Positions 9,213 to 17,850 of a stretch of 64,000 nt of DNA are shown in pieces. How positions within the stretch are numbered: position 1 is the stretch's first letter; the number at the start of each line of letters is the position of its first letter. The DNA comes from Comamonas testosteroni. GTDB lineage: Bacteria > Pseudomonadota > Gammaproteobacteria > Burkholderiales > Burkholderiaceae_C. The notes under the pieces were generated by a model. It had not been told where the DNA came from, did not search any database, and saw only the letters and a list, made by a program, of their open reading frames with translations. The stretch covers positions 1-64,000 of the forward strand of contig NZ_AWOR01000068.1 of assembly GCF_000761245.1 (NCBI RefSeq), read 5' to 3'. A program made the translations under genes and the position numbers.

Positions 9213-9575
9213 TCGTTGTCGTGGTCACAGCTTAATAGTGACCGCGGTGCTGAAGACGCTGCAAGCTGACGGCTCGCAAACAACTGCGGCAACCAATGCA
9301 TGACCTGAAAGACTTGCATCAAGCATCACAGTGGTTACAGGAACATGATATGCAAAGCAATGAAAAAATCTTTAAATTTCATAGCATCGCCAGCATACTT
9401 GGCACGAATATAAGGGCAAAACCGTCTTTTTCAAGTGTCACGACGGACTCGTAACCCGCCAGTTATCTCCATCCAGGCTCCTGCCTTGAAAATGTGATGA
9501 GAGGACCTACATACTGGATAGATTTTTGACGAATACCAGTTTGCAGGCCTTGCAAGGCCTTCAGGAACCATCACC
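9213..9575. other. Intergenic region without a recognisable gene
   Basis: A 363-bp stretch between two divergent small genes. It is moderately AT-rich, particularly 9350-9420. An imperfect inverted repeat, ACTGG at 9509-9513 with CCAGT at 9536-9540, lies upstream of the YqcC gene. I see no convincing coding frame, tRNA or terminator. It probably holds two promoters. Confidence 0.4.
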
Positions 9576-9947
9576 ATGACCGCTGAAAACATCCACAAAG
9601 AAATACGCGAGCATCTGCAACAACTGGAGGCCGAACTGCAGGTCCAGAAGCTCTGGTCCGCCGTAGCCCCAGACCCCAAGGCACTGGAGTCCACAACGCC
9701 TTTCATGTACGACACTCTCAAGCTGCACGAGTGGCTGCAATGGGTGTTCATCCCGCGCCTGCGCGCCGTGATCGATGCCAAGGGCAGCCTCCCCCACCAA
9801 AGCCATGTATATCCGCTGGCCGACCACGAGTGGCAGCAGCGCACCGACTTCGACAAGCAGCAGTTGCTGCGCCTGCTCAACCGCATCGATGCCACACTCA
9901 ATGGCTGCGAGATGACACCGACATCAACGCCGGACACCAAACACTGA
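9576..9947 (+). CDS. yqcC: YqcC-family protein (DUF446)
   Basis: A 123-residue protein. The stretch STTPFMYDTLKLHEWLQWVF at about residues 39-58, then IPRL, matches the YqcC/DUF446 hallmark (TQPF.MDT...EWLQWV.IPRM in E. coli YqcC). The family is a small all-helical protein of unknown role, in E. coli encoded next to the tRNA pseudouridine synthase truC. No such neighbour is present here. AGGAA lies about 11 bases upstream of the ATG. It converges with the DAHP synthase gene and shares a terminator with it. Confidence 0.88.
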   Translation: MTAENIHKEIREHLQQLEAELQVQKLWSAVAPDPKALESTTPFMYDTLKLHEWLQWVFIPRLRAVIDAKGSLPHQSHVYPLADHEWQQRTDFDKQQLLRLLNRIDATLNGCEMTPTSTPDTKH

Positions 9948-9987
9948 TCGAGCAGGCAAGCAGCAGCCGCATTCCCATATAAAAAAC

Positions 9988-10023
9988 AAACAGGCCACAG
10001 GAAATACTCCCTGTGGCCTGTTT
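9988..10023. terminator. Bidirectional terminator between yqcC and the DAHP synthase gene
   Basis: AAACAGGCCACAGG and CCTGTGGCCTGTTT form a 14-bp perfect stem with an 8-base loop. It is flanked by an A run on the left and TTT on the right, so it can act for both convergent genes. Confidence 0.9.
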
Positions 10024-10044
10024 CGTTCACGCCAGCATTATCGA

Positions 10045-11205
10045 TCAGGCGAGCACTTCGGCTTCCTGCTTGCTGGCGAGCACAGAAGCGCGGCGCTGGC
10101 TCACGGCCTGCGACAGCTCTTGCAGTGTTGCCAGAGAATCATCCCAGCCCAGGCAGGCATCGGTAATGCTCTGGCCATAGGTCAGATCGCAGACCTCGTC
10201 CTTGCCGGGTGTGAACTTCTGCGCACCACCGACCAGATGGCCTTCGATCATCACGCCGAACACGCTGCTGGAGCCTCCGGCGATCTGAGCCGCGATATCA
10301 CGGGCCACATCCTTCTGGCGCTCATGCTGCTTGTTGCTGTTGGCGTGGCTGCAGTCCACCATCAGTGAAGACGTGAGGCCCGCTGCCTCCAGATCCCGGC
10401 AGGCGGCCGCCACATGCGCGGCATCGTAGTTGGGCGTCTTGCCACCGCGCAGAATCACGTGACAGTCCTGATTGCCTGCCGTATGCACGATGGCGACCTG
10501 GCCGTTCTTGTGTACCGACAGGAAATGGTGGCCGCGGCTGGCCGACTGAATCGCGTCGGTAGCAATGCGGATATTGCCGTCCGTGCCGTTCTTGAAGCCA
10601 ATCGGTGCCGAAATGCCCGAAGCCAGTTCACGATGTACCTGGCTTTCCGTGGTGCGGGCACCGATGGCGCCCCAGCTGATCAGATCACCAATGTACTGGG
10701 GCGAGATCACGTCCAGGAACTCGCTGGCCGCAGGCACCCCCAGGCGGTTGATGTCGATCAGGAGCTGGCGCGCAATTCGAAGGCCTTCGTCGATGCGATA
10801 GCTCTGATCCAGGTAGGGATCATTGATCAGTCCCTTCCAGCCCACGGTGGTACGGGGTTTTTCGAAATAGACACGCATCACCACTTCCAGCGTGTCCTTG
10901 TACTGCTCGCGCACGACGGCCAGGCGGCGGGCGTAGTCCAGGGCAGCGGCTGGATCGTGAATCGAGCAAGGGCCGACGATGACCAGCAGACGATCATCCT
11001 GCGCACGCATGATGTTGTGGATGCTGCGGCGGGTGTCGCTGATCAGCGTCTCCACGGCAGTGCCGCGAATGGGGAAGAAGCGAATGAGGTGCTCTGGAGG
11101 GGGTAACACTGTGATTTCCTTGATACGTGCGTCGTCGGTCTGGCCTGTCTTGGGAGAGCCGGCGCGATACCAGGAGTCGGTGGCGGAAGTGTTCAGAGCA
11201 GTCAT
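10045..11205 (-). CDS. aroG: 3-deoxy-7-phosphoheptulonate (DAHP) synthase, class I
   Basis: Condenses phosphoenolpyruvate with erythrose 4-phosphate, the first step of the shikimate pathway to Phe, Tyr and Trp. The protein has 386 residues, with GPCSIHD at 78-84 (substrate phosphate and PEP site) and EKPRTTVGWKG at 115-125, the class I-alpha signatures of AroF/AroG/AroH. The N-terminus is about 35 residues longer than in E. coli AroG; in this class that region carries the feedback site. Which amino acid inhibits it cannot be read. Upstream lies an aromatic leader peptide and an intrinsic terminator, so transcription attenuation is likely. The symbol is used for the enzyme type, not for a defined isozyme. 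Confidence 0.93.
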   Translation of the reverse strand: MTALNTSATDSWYRAGSPKTGQTDDARIKEITVLPPPEHLIRFFPIRGTAVETLISDTRRSIHNIMRAQDDRLLVIVGPCSIHDPAAALDYARRLAVVREQYKDTLEVVMRVYFEKPRTTVGWKGLINDPYLDQSYRIDEGLRIARQLLIDINRLGVPAASEFLDVISPQYIGDLISWGAIGARTTESQVHRELASGISAPIGFKNGTDGNIRIATDAIQSASRGHHFLSVHKNGQVAIVHTAGNQDCHVILRGGKTPNYDAAHVAAACRDLEAAGLTSSLMVDCSHANSNKQHERQKDVARDIAAQIAGGSSSVFGVMIEGHLVGGAQKFTPGKDEVCDLTYGQSITDACLGWDDSLATLQELSQAVSQRRASVLASKQEAEVLA

Positions 11206-11264
11206 GGCAATCTTTCGTGAGGTGTTTGATCGTTGAAAACCGGGGGTGCTGAAACGTAGGGGTG

Positions 11265-11299
11265 AAAAAAAACCGCCGGGCTTTGCAGCTTCGGCGGTT
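11265..11299 (-). terminator. Leader attenuator upstream of DAHP synthase
   Basis: On the minus strand AACCGCCG (11299-11292) pairs with CGGCGGTT (11278-11271), followed by eight T (11272-11265). It lies inside the 5' leader, 60 bases before the aroG ATG and 30 bases after the stop of an aromatic leader peptide. Its 5' arm can instead pair with CGGCGG at 11346-11341, inside the end of the leader-peptide coding sequence, giving an antiterminator. Confidence 0.8.
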
Positions 11300-11329
11300 C
11301 TTTGGGAGGTGTTTGCAGGGTGCGCGCGT

Positions 11330-11392
11330 TTACCTCTCAGCCGCCGGGGGCGAGAACCAAAAGTAAAAGAAATAAGCGCGTTGCGTTTGCAT
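11330..11392 (-). CDS. Aromatic leader peptide for aroG attenuation
   Basis: A 20-codon frame with ATG at 11392 and TAA at 11330-11332. Residues 7-13 read YFFYFWF: two Tyr, four Phe and one Trp in seven consecutive codons. This composition is expected for a leader peptide that senses charged tRNA-Phe, tRNA-Tyr and perhaps tRNA-Trp. The stop is about 30 bases before the attenuator stem. A ribosome stalled at the aromatic codons would leave CGGCGG (11346-11341) free to sequester the 5' arm of the terminator. GAAAG just upstream is a weak ribosome site. Too short for ordinary gene finders. Confidence 0.8.
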   Translation of the reverse strand: MQTQRAYFFYFWFSPPAAER

Positions 11393-11429
11393 GTCTTTCA
11401 ATGTAGCACAGCTCTTTTGCATTGCAACA

Positions 11430-11457
11430 TCAGCAGATCGCGCAGCTGTTCTGTCAA
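11430..11457 (-). promoter_or_regulatory. Possible promoter of the aroG leader transcript
   Basis: A perfect TTGACA lies at 11457-11452 on the minus strand, 60 bases before the leader-peptide ATG. No strong -10 stands at 16-18 bp; GCTGAT or TGATGT are the closest. The -35 alone is convincing. Confidence 0.35.
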
Positions 11458-11460
11458 AAA

Positions 11461-11721
11461 CAAGTCTCCCCTCTGAAATGGCGCATTTTTCAAAATTTAT
11501 CCATACGCAACATTTTTGCGTTTTTTATTATTTTTCAGAATTTTATTGATATAAATTTCTATTTACCCAGCGTTAGTGCAATTTTTCAGCGAATCAGCAA
11601 TATTCAGTATCAGCCCACGAAACGCCATGAAAAACCCTGCTGCCAGGCAATACAAAGCGTTCTGCCACAAGCTTTGTTGCCTCACACGGTCTGTGGCGAA
11701 CGGTTTGCGCACGCTGAAATG
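11461..11721. other. AT-rich intergenic region between aroG leader and tldD
   Basis: No gene is apparent. The part 11485-11600 is strongly AT-rich for this genome. It contains ACGCAA-CATTT-TTGCGT (11505-11521) followed by a T-rich run, which is terminator-like on the plus strand although no plus-strand gene precedes it. It may end a short unannotated plus-strand RNA or be an incidental hairpin in an AT-rich promoter region. Confidence 0.35.
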
Positions 11722-11755
11722 AAAAAACCCCGCTCTGCCATGCAAAGCGGGGTTT
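11722..11755 (-). terminator. Rho-independent terminator of tldD
   Basis: Minus-strand stem AAACCCCGCT/AGCGGGGTTT followed by T6 (complement of 11722-11727), about 40 bases after the tldD stop. Confidence 0.85.
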
Positions 11756-11792
11756 GGTGCTCGCGACGGGCAGAGCCGCCATGAAACCTCTA

Positions 11793-13253
11793 TCAGGCCG
11801 TGCCGCCAACGGTCAGGCCGTCAATGCGCAGCGTAGGCTGTCCCACGCCCACAGGCACGCTCTGACCTTCCTTGCCGCAGGTGCCCACACCCGAGTCCAG
11901 GCGCATGTCGTTGCCTATCATGCTGATGTGCTTGAGCGACTCCGGGCCGCTACCGATGATGGTCGCTCCCTTGACGGGGTACTGGATCTTGCCGTTTTCC
12001 ACCCAGTAGGCTTCGCTGGCAGAGAACACGAACTTGCCGCTGGTGATGTCCACCTGACCGCCGCCGAAGTTGGTGGCGTACAGACCCTTCTTGATGGAGC
12101 CAATGATCTCCTGCGGATCCTTGTCGCCACCCAGCATATAGGTGTTGGTCATGCGCGGCATGGGAATGTGGGCGTAGCTTTCGCGACGGCCATTGCCCGT
12201 GGGCTTGACGCCCATCAAGCGCGCATTCATCGAGTCCTGGATATAGCCCTTGAGAATGCCGTCCTCGATCAGCACATTGCTCTGGCTGACATGGCCTTCG
12301 TCGTCCACGTTCAAGGAGCCGCGGCGATCGGCAATCGTGCCGTCATCCAGCACGGTCACGCCCTTTGCGGCCACGCGCTGGCCGATGCGGCCGCTGAAGG
12401 CGCTGGAGCCCTTGCGGTTGAAGTCGCCTTCCAGTCCATGACCCACGGCCTCGTGGAACAGCACGCCGGGCCAGCCCGAGCCCAGCACCACCGTCATCAC
12501 GCCTGCTGGTGCGGGACGCGATTCAAGGTTGACCAGGGCCGCATGCACGGCCTCGTCCACATACTGGCTGATTTGCTCGTCGCTGAAATAGGCCAGACCG
12601 AAGCGACCACCGCCACCGGAGGAGCCCACCTCGCGGCGGCCCTTCTGCTCGGCGATCACCGTCACCGACAGGCGTACCAGCGGGCGCACGTCAGCCGCCA
12701 GCGTGCCGTCTGCACGGGCCACCAGCACCACATCGTATTCACTGGCAAGGCCTGCCATGACCTGCACCACGCGCGGGTCCTTGGCGCGGGCCAGCTTTTC
12801 CACCTTGCCCAGCAGCTCGACCTTGGCCGTGCTGTCCAGCGTGCTGATGGGGTCCAGTTCAGGGTACAGAGAGCGGCTTTGTGCAATCTTCTGCGCACCC
12901 GCCTTGACGCGGCGCGTCTGGGTGGCGCTGGAGATGGAGCGCACGGTACGTGCGGCATCCAGCAGCGAGGCTTCGGAAATGTCGTCGGAATAGGCAAAAG
13001 CCGTCTTCTCGCCGCTGACCGCCCGAACGCCTACTCCCTGATCGATGGAGAAGGAGCCGGTCTTGACGATGCCTTCTTCCAGACTCCAGCCTTCCGCGCG
13101 GGTGTACTGAAAGTAGAGATCGGCGTCATCCACCTGGTGCGAGCGAATTTCGGCAAGCGCACGCGCAAGATGGGTTTCGTCCAGGCCGAAGGGCTCAAGC
13201 AGCAACTGACGGGCCGTGGCCAAGCGTTCGATGGTGGGTTCGCGGGAAATCAT
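11793..13253 (-). CDS. tldD: Metalloprotease TldD
   Basis: TldD, together with TldE/PmbA, forms a zinc protease that degrades unfolded or leader peptides such as those of CcdA, microcins and other modified peptides. The protein has 486 residues (E. coli 481). The metal site HEAVGH is at 267-272, in the context [12 protein letters not shown]. The partner gene is not in this window, which is common. The start MISREPTIE at 13253 is chosen over an upstream frame that runs into non-coding DNA. A terminator follows. Confidence 0.95.
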   Translation of the reverse strand: MISREPTIERLATARQLLLEPFGLDETHLARALAEIRSHQVDDADLYFQYTRAEGWSLEEGIVKTGSFSIDQGVGVRAVSGEKTAFAYSDDISEASLLDAARTVRSISSATQTRRVKAGAQKIAQSRSLYPELDPISTLDSTAKVELLGKVEKLARAKDPRVVQVMAGLASEYDVVLVARADGTLAADVRPLVRLSVTVIAEQKGRREVGSSGGGGRFGLAYFSDEQISQYVDEAVHAALVNLESRPAPAGVMTVVLGSGWPGVLFHEAVGHGLEGDFNRKGSSAFSGRIGQRVAAKGVTVLDDGTIADRRGSLNVDDEGHVSQSNVLIEDGILKGYIQDSMNARLMGVKPTGNGRRESYAHIPMPRMTNTYMLGGDKDPQEIIGSIKKGLYATNFGGGQVDITSGKFVFSASEAYWVENGKIQYPVKGATIIGSGPESLKHISMIGNDMRLDSGVGTCGKEGQSVPVGVGQPTLRIDGLTVGGTA

Positions 13254-13304
13254 GAGAGCATTGTAGAGATAGCTGCAAGCCCTGACTTGTCTCGGGCTGC
13301 GCAT

Positions 13305-13351
13305 AAAAAAGAGCGGAATGCTGCCCCACCAGGCTGAACAACATTCCGCTC
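13305..13351 (-). terminator. Rho-independent terminator upstream of tldD
   Basis: Minus-strand stem GAGCGGAATG/CATTCCGCTC with a 21-base loop, followed by T6. It lies 52 bases upstream of the tldD start and 287 bases after the rodA stop, so it does not obviously belong to either gene. Confidence 0.65.
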
Positions 13352-13465
13352 CATTCACTTAGCTTCGCACTTGCCGGGTTCCGCCCTGCCCGCTTTGCAT
13401 GACAGAACCCCACCTGGGTCCTTGCCGCTCCCGCTTGATCGGTCTTCTGACCCCCCAGAACCGTT

Positions 13466-13482
13466 TGTAAACGCTGTTTACA
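13466..13482. promoter_or_regulatory. Palindromic operator-like site
   Basis: TGTAAAC and GTTTACA form a perfect 7+3+7 inverted repeat, long enough for a dimeric regulator. The regulator is not known. Confidence 0.4.
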
Positions 13483-13568
13483 GTCGAAGCAAGACCTTGG
13501 ACGGAACTACTGACATTTTTCAACGATCTAAGCCCGCCGCCCCGGCACGCAATTTCACATAAAACCAT

Positions 13569-13595
13569 TACCCGAAGCTTGCAAAGCATGGGGTA
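13569..13595 (-). terminator. Probable terminator of rodA
   Basis: Minus-strand TACCC/GGGTA and inner GCTT/AAGC stems followed by ATGGTTTT, 43 bases after the rodA stop. The T run is short. Confidence 0.45.
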
Positions 13596-13637
13596 GAAGC
13601 TCTCCTTTTAAGAGCATCCAATCCCAATCACGGGTCT

Positions 13638-14819
13638 TCACGCATGGGGAATATGCCCATCACCGCCAGGGAGTTGCCGCTGCGCCCGCGACACCGACAT
13701 CAACACGCCCAGCGCCAGACCCAGCGTGACCATGGCTGTGCCGCCATAGCTGATGAAAGGCAGAGGCACCCCCACCACCGGCAGGATGCCGCTGACCATG
13801 CCCATGTTCACGAACGCATAGGTGAAGAAGATCATGGCCACGGCCGCTGCCATCAGTCGGCCGAACAACGAGTTGGCATTCATGGAAATGGCCAGCCCCC
13901 GCCAGACCAGCAGCAGAAAGCCGACGATGATGAAGAGATTGCCAATGAGACCGAATTCCTCGGAATAGGCGGCAAAGATGAAGTCGGTGGTGCGCTCTGG
14001 AATGAATTCCAGGTGGGTCTGCGTGCCTGCCATAAAACCCTTGCCCCAGACACCGCCCGAGCCGATGGCGATCATGCCCTGAATGATGTGAAAACCCTTG
14101 CCCAGCGGGTCGCGCGTGGGGTCCAGCAAGGTGCAAACGCGTGTACGCTGATAGTCATGCAAAAAATACCAGCTCACGCCATCGGCGCAGAGCTGGGGTT
14201 CAAACCAGACGATGAGGAAAATGCCGACCAGGGCCAGCAGCACGGGCGGCACGATGAGTTTCCAGGGCAGGCCGGCAAAAAAGATCACAGACAGGCCGGC
14301 AGCCATCACCAGCAGCGAGGTACCCAGATCGGGCTGCTTCATGATCAGGCCCACGGGCACCATCAGCAGCACAAAGGCGATGACAAAGTCCGATGCGCGC
14401 AGATTGCCCTCGCGGCGCTGGAACCACCAGGCCAGCATCAGCGGCGTGGCGATCTTCAAAAGCTCGGAGGGCTGAATCACCACTCCCACGTTCACCCAGC
14501 GCGTGGCCCCCTTCTTGGTGATGCCGAATAGCGCCACCGCCACCAGCAGCGCCACGCCCAGGGTGTAGAGCGGCACGGCCACCTTCATCAGTTGCTGGGG
14601 AGATATCTGGGCCAGCACGAACAGCAGACCCGCCGCAATCAGCATATTGCGGCCGTGGTCCACAAAGCGCGTGCCGTGATCGAAGCCCGCCGAGTACATG
14701 GCCAGCAGCCCCGCACCCGCCAACATGGCGATAAAGAGAAGCAGCAGGAAATCAAAGCCGCGAAACAGCGGAACAATGCGTTGCAGCAGCGAGGGCTTAT
14801 CGAATTCGATGGCGGACAT
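13638..14819 (-). CDS. rodA: Rod-shape SEDS peptidoglycan polymerase RodA
   Basis: RodA polymerises lipid II into glycan strands for side-wall growth, working with PBP2 and MreBCD. The protein has 393 residues with about ten membrane helices. The SEDS signatures are visible: IQPSELLKIATPLML near residue 110, and near the C-terminus GIL-PVVGVPLPFISYGGTAM. It is a paralogue of the ftsW product at 30.3 kb. Unusually, neither mrdA nor mreBCD is next to it: the upstream gene is divergent. The start MSAIEFDKP at 14819 is preferred over the in-frame ATG three codons earlier. Confidence 0.95.
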   Translation of the reverse strand: MSAIEFDKPSLLQRIVPLFRGFDFLLLLFIAMLAGAGLLAMYSAGFDHGTRFVDHGRNMLIAAGLLFVLAQISPQQLMKVAVPLYTLGVALLVAVALFGITKKGATRWVNVGVVIQPSELLKIATPLMLAWWFQRREGNLRASDFVIAFVLLMVPVGLIMKQPDLGTSLLVMAAGLSVIFFAGLPWKLIVPPVLLALVGIFLIVWFEPQLCADGVSWYFLHDYQRTRVCTLLDPTRDPLGKGFHIIQGMIAIGSGGVWGKGFMAGTQTHLEFIPERTTDFIFAAYSEEFGLIGNLFIIVGFLLLVWRGLAISMNANSLFGRLMAAAVAMIFFTYAFVNMGMVSGILPVVGVPLPFISYGGTAMVTLGLALGVLMSVSRAQRQLPGGDGHIPHA

Positions 14820-14997
14820 GGGCCGCAATTATCGTGGGAGCCGACTGCCGTGCAGCTTGCAGGGTTGAGCTTTGCTGACGACTCAAGTCGGCCCACGCTC
14901 ATTGCCCCCGCCATAGGCCTTCTCCCCTGATAGTCTTGGGGCAGACAGTCCACAATGACCGAGACAGAAGTGTTTTTTACCAGAGGAGATTGCCGCT

Positions 14998-15582
14998 ATG
15001 ACGACCACCCACCTGCTGTATCTGCATGGCTTTCGCTCCTCCCCTCAGTCCAACAAGGCACGCATCATGGCGGACTACGTTGGTGCCAGGCATTCCAAGG
15101 TACGCTGGTGGTGCCCTCAGCTGCCGCCCTCGCCGCGCGAAGCGGCGGCCGTGATCGCCGAGGGCATCGCCAACTGGCCACGCCAGAACATGGCTGTCAT
15201 GGGCTCCTCGCTGGGCGGCTATTACGCCAGCTGGGTGGCCCAGCTGGCGCGCTGCAAGAGCGTGATGATCAACCCCGCCGTCAACCCGGCCCGCGACCTG
15301 GAAAAATACATTGGCGAGCAGTCCAGCTGGCATGACCCCGAGGAAAAGTTCCTCTTTCGCCCCGAATACATAGAGGAATTACGCCAACTCGACACCCGCA
15401 CCATGACGCCCGCAGCGCCCGAGATGGTGTTGATGGCCCAGGGCGACGAGGTGCTGGACTGGAACGAGATGAGCGAGCGCTACCCTCACGCCCTGCAATT
15501 GGTGCAAGAAGGCGGCGACCACGCCCTGAGCAACTTTGCCGAGTATCTGGACCGGATCGACGAGTTTTTGGCCTTGGCCTGA
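14998..15582 (+). CDS. YqiA/UPF0227-family alpha/beta-hydrolase (esterase)
   Basis: A 194-residue small alpha/beta-hydrolase. The N-terminus YLHGFRSSP gives the oxyanion region, GSSLGG at 69-74 has the nucleophile Ser71, and GGDHAL near 172-177 has the catalytic His175; the acid is probably the Asp of QGDEVLDW. This is the YqiA/YcfP group, with esterase activity on short acyl esters in E. coli YqiA and an unknown natural substrate. AGAGGAGA lies about 8 bases upstream. It is divergent from rodA and 169 bp upstream of the exoribonuclease gene. Confidence 0.85.
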   Translation: MTTTHLLYLHGFRSSPQSNKARIMADYVGARHSKVRWWCPQLPPSPREAAAVIAEGIANWPRQNMAVMGSSLGGYYASWVAQLARCKSVMINPAVNPARDLEKYIGEQSSWHDPEEKFLFRPEYIEELRQLDTRTMTPAAPEMVLMAQGDEVLDWNEMSERYPHALQLVQEGGDHALSNFAEYLDRIDEFLALA

Positions 15583-15751
15583 TCCCCTCGGCGACTTCAT
15601 GCGCTGCCCCAGGTAACGGCGGGTTTGCTGCAACGTGCCCCCTGTTCCCTGCCCTGACTGCGCGGGGCCGCGTCTGATATTGACCGATCTCAAGCATGAA
15701 CTGAATCACTTCTGAGCGCCGAATGTTCGGCTCGTGGGAAAATGCGCGGTT

Positions 15752-17821
15752 ATGCACGCACTGTTTGAAGAAGCCGGCAAATTTCTGGCCGGGCGCATCC
15801 TCTCCGAAGCCGAATCCTCTGCCCAAGTCGAGCTGGACTCGGGCAAGCGGGTCAAGGTCAAGGCCGCCAATATCCTGCTCAAGTTCGAGAAGCCGGCTCC
15901 TGCCGAGTTGATCGCCCAGGGCCAGGCCCAGGCCGCCGAGATCGATCTGGATCTAGCCTGGGAATTTGCGCCCGAGGAAGAGTTCGGCTTTGCCGACCTG
16001 GCGCGTGACTATTTTTCCGAATCCGCGACGCTGGCCCAGCAGGCCGGTGCGCTGTTCTGCCTGTACGACGCACCGCACTATTTCCGTCGTGCGGGCAAGG
16101 GCCGCTTCAAGAAGGCCCCTGCAGAAATCCTGCAGCAAGCCCTTGCCGCCATCGAGAAGAAAAAACAGATTCAGGCACAGATCGACGCCTGGGCCGAAGA
16201 GTTGGGCCGCGGCGAGTGCCCGCAGGCGATCCGCGAACAGCTCTACAAGATTCTGTTCAAGCCTGACAAGAACGCCCCCGAATACAAGGCCGTGGTCGAT
16301 GCCAGCCGCGCCACCAAGCTGGCCCCGCTGGAGCTGCTGCACCGCGCAGGCGCTATCGACTCGTCCTACCAGTTCCACTGGAAGCGCTTCCTGTTCGACA
16401 ACTTCCCCAAGGGCACAGGCTTCCCCTCCGTGCAGGCTCCCCAGCCACCGGCCGACCTGCCCGTGGCCGATGTAAAGGCTTTTTCCATCGACGACTCGGC
16501 CACCACCGAAATCGACGATGCGCTGTCCGTCACCGGCCTGGGTACAGGCACCGTCACCGTGGGCATCCACATTGCAGCTCCCGGTCTGGCCATCACGCCC
16601 GGCGGCGAGCTGGACAAGCTGGGCCGCGCCCGCCTGTCCACCGTCTACATGCCCGGCTACAAGATCACCATGCTGCCCGACGACGTGGTGCATATCTATA
16701 CGCTGGACGAGGGCCGCTCCAACCCCGCCGTTTCGCTGTATGTGCAGATCAACGAGGAGACGCTGGAAACCATCTCCAGCGAAACCCGTCTCGAGCGCGT
16801 GCCCGTGGAAGTCAACTTCCGCTACGACAAGCTCGATCACATCGTCACCGAGCAATGGCTGAGCGACTCCTCAATCGAGGTTGAAAATACGCCTGATTCA
16901 TTGCTGGGAAAGCGCAAGGAGCTCACCTTCTTGCAGCGCTGGTCCAAGTTCCTCAAGGCCAACCGCGAAGTGGTGCGCGGCAAGCCCGAGAACTTCAACC
17001 GCCCGGACTACAACTTCCGTCTCGTCGGCAACGACGGCGCCGAGCCCAACGGCAGCGAGCAGGTGCAGATCACCGTGCGCAAGCGCGGCGCGCCGCTGGA
17101 CCTGATCGTGGCCGAGGCCGCCATCGTGGCCAACAGCACCTGGGGACTGATGCTGGCCGAGCACGGTGTGCCCGGCATCTACCGCAGCCAGGCCAGCCTG
17201 GCACCCGGCGTCAAGGTGCGCATGAGCACCAAGGCCCTGCCGCACGCCGGCATCGGCGTGAAGGCCTACTCCTGGGCCACCTCCCCGCTGCGCCGCTATG
17301 TGGATCTGGTCAATCAGTGGCAGATCATTGCCTGCGCCCGCCACGGCAAGACGGCCGCACTGGCAGCGCCCTTCAAGCCCAAGGATGCCGAGCTGTTCGG
17401 CATCATCAGCAGCTTTGACGGCGCCTACAGCGCCTACAACGGCTATCAAGCCGGCATGGAGCGTTTCTGGACGCTCAAGTATCTGGAGCAAAACGGCATC
17501 AGCGAGCTGACGGCCAGCGTCTTCAAGGAAGGCCCCAACGGATCCTTCCTGGTGCGCGCCGACAATCTGCCACTGGTGCTGCCCGTGCTGGGTGCGCAGA
17601 ACCTGCCGCGCGGCGCCCATGTGCGCGTCAGGCTGGGCGAGATCGACGAGATCTCACTGGACGTCTCGGGCACGCTGATCGAGCGCCTGGATGCAGGAGC
17701 CGAAGCCGAGAGCGAAGGTGAGGATAGCGGCGAGGACGATGACGACACCGTGGCCGGCCCCATCTCCATTGCAGTGGACATGAACGACGCCGATCCCGCT
17801 GCAGACCAGCCAAAGTCCTGA
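15752..17821 (+). CDS. RNB-domain exoribonuclease (RNase II/R family)
   Basis: A 689-residue 3'-to-5' hydrolytic exoribonuclease. The RNB catalytic signature SIDDSATTEIDDALSV is at about 243-258, with the acidic residues that bind Mg2+. Upstream lies an N-terminal region unlike the cold-shock domains of RNase R, and the C-terminus has an S1-like segment followed by an acidic tail (EGEDSGEDDDD). It is shorter than RNase R (about 813), so it is a divergent RNB enzyme rather than a typical rnr or rnb product. It leads a series with a TonB-like gene, aroE and mtgA. Confidence 0.87.
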   Translation: MHALFEEAGKFLAGRILSEAESSAQVELDSGKRVKVKAANILLKFEKPAPAELIAQGQAQAAEIDLDLAWEFAPEEEFGFADLARDYFSESATLAQQAGALFCLYDAPHYFRRAGKGRFKKAPAEILQQALAAIEKKKQIQAQIDAWAEELGRGECPQAIREQLYKILFKPDKNAPEYKAVVDASRATKLAPLELLHRAGAIDSSYQFHWKRFLFDNFPKGTGFPSVQAPQPPADLPVADVKAFSIDDSATTEIDDALSVTGLGTGTVTVGIHIAAPGLAITPGGELDKLGRARLSTVYMPGYKITMLPDDVVHIYTLDEGRSNPAVSLYVQINEETLETISSETRLERVPVEVNFRYDKLDHIVTEQWLSDSSIEVENTPDSLLGKRKELTFLQRWSKFLKANREVVRGKPENFNRPDYNFRLVGNDGAEPNGSEQVQITVRKRGAPLDLIVAEAAIVANSTWGLMLAEHGVPGIYRSQASLAPGVKVRMSTKALPHAGIGVKAYSWATSPLRRYVDLVNQWQIIACARHGKTAALAAPFKPKDAELFGIISSFDGAYSAYNGYQAGMERFWTLKYLEQNGISELTASVFKEGPNGSFLVRADNLPLVLPVLGAQNLPRGAHVRVRLGEIDEISLDVSGTLIERLDAGAEAESEGEDSGEDDDDTVAGPISIAVDMNDADPAADQPKS

Positions 17822-17850
17822 CCTCCACTCCTCATCGCCCTGACGCTGCC

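Larger units (their letters stand above)
13254..13637. other. 384-bp intergenic region between rodA and tldD with a possible small RNA
   Basis: It contains two minus-strand terminator-like hairpins (13569-13595 and 13305-13351) about 250 bp apart and the 17-bp palindrome TGTAAACGCTGTTTACA (13466-13482). rodA needs only the first terminator and tldD starts after the second, so a separate minus-strand transcript of roughly 130-200 nt could lie between. It does not resemble 6S, 4.5S or RNase P RNA. No convincing protein frame is present. Confidence 0.4.

Noticed and set aside
9400-9425. Sigma54-type promoter TTGGCAC before yqcC
   Set aside because: The -12 GC element is missing at the required spacing.
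11754-13337. 527-codon plus-strand frame opposite tldD
   Set aside because: Antisense to an unmistakable TldD with its metal motif.
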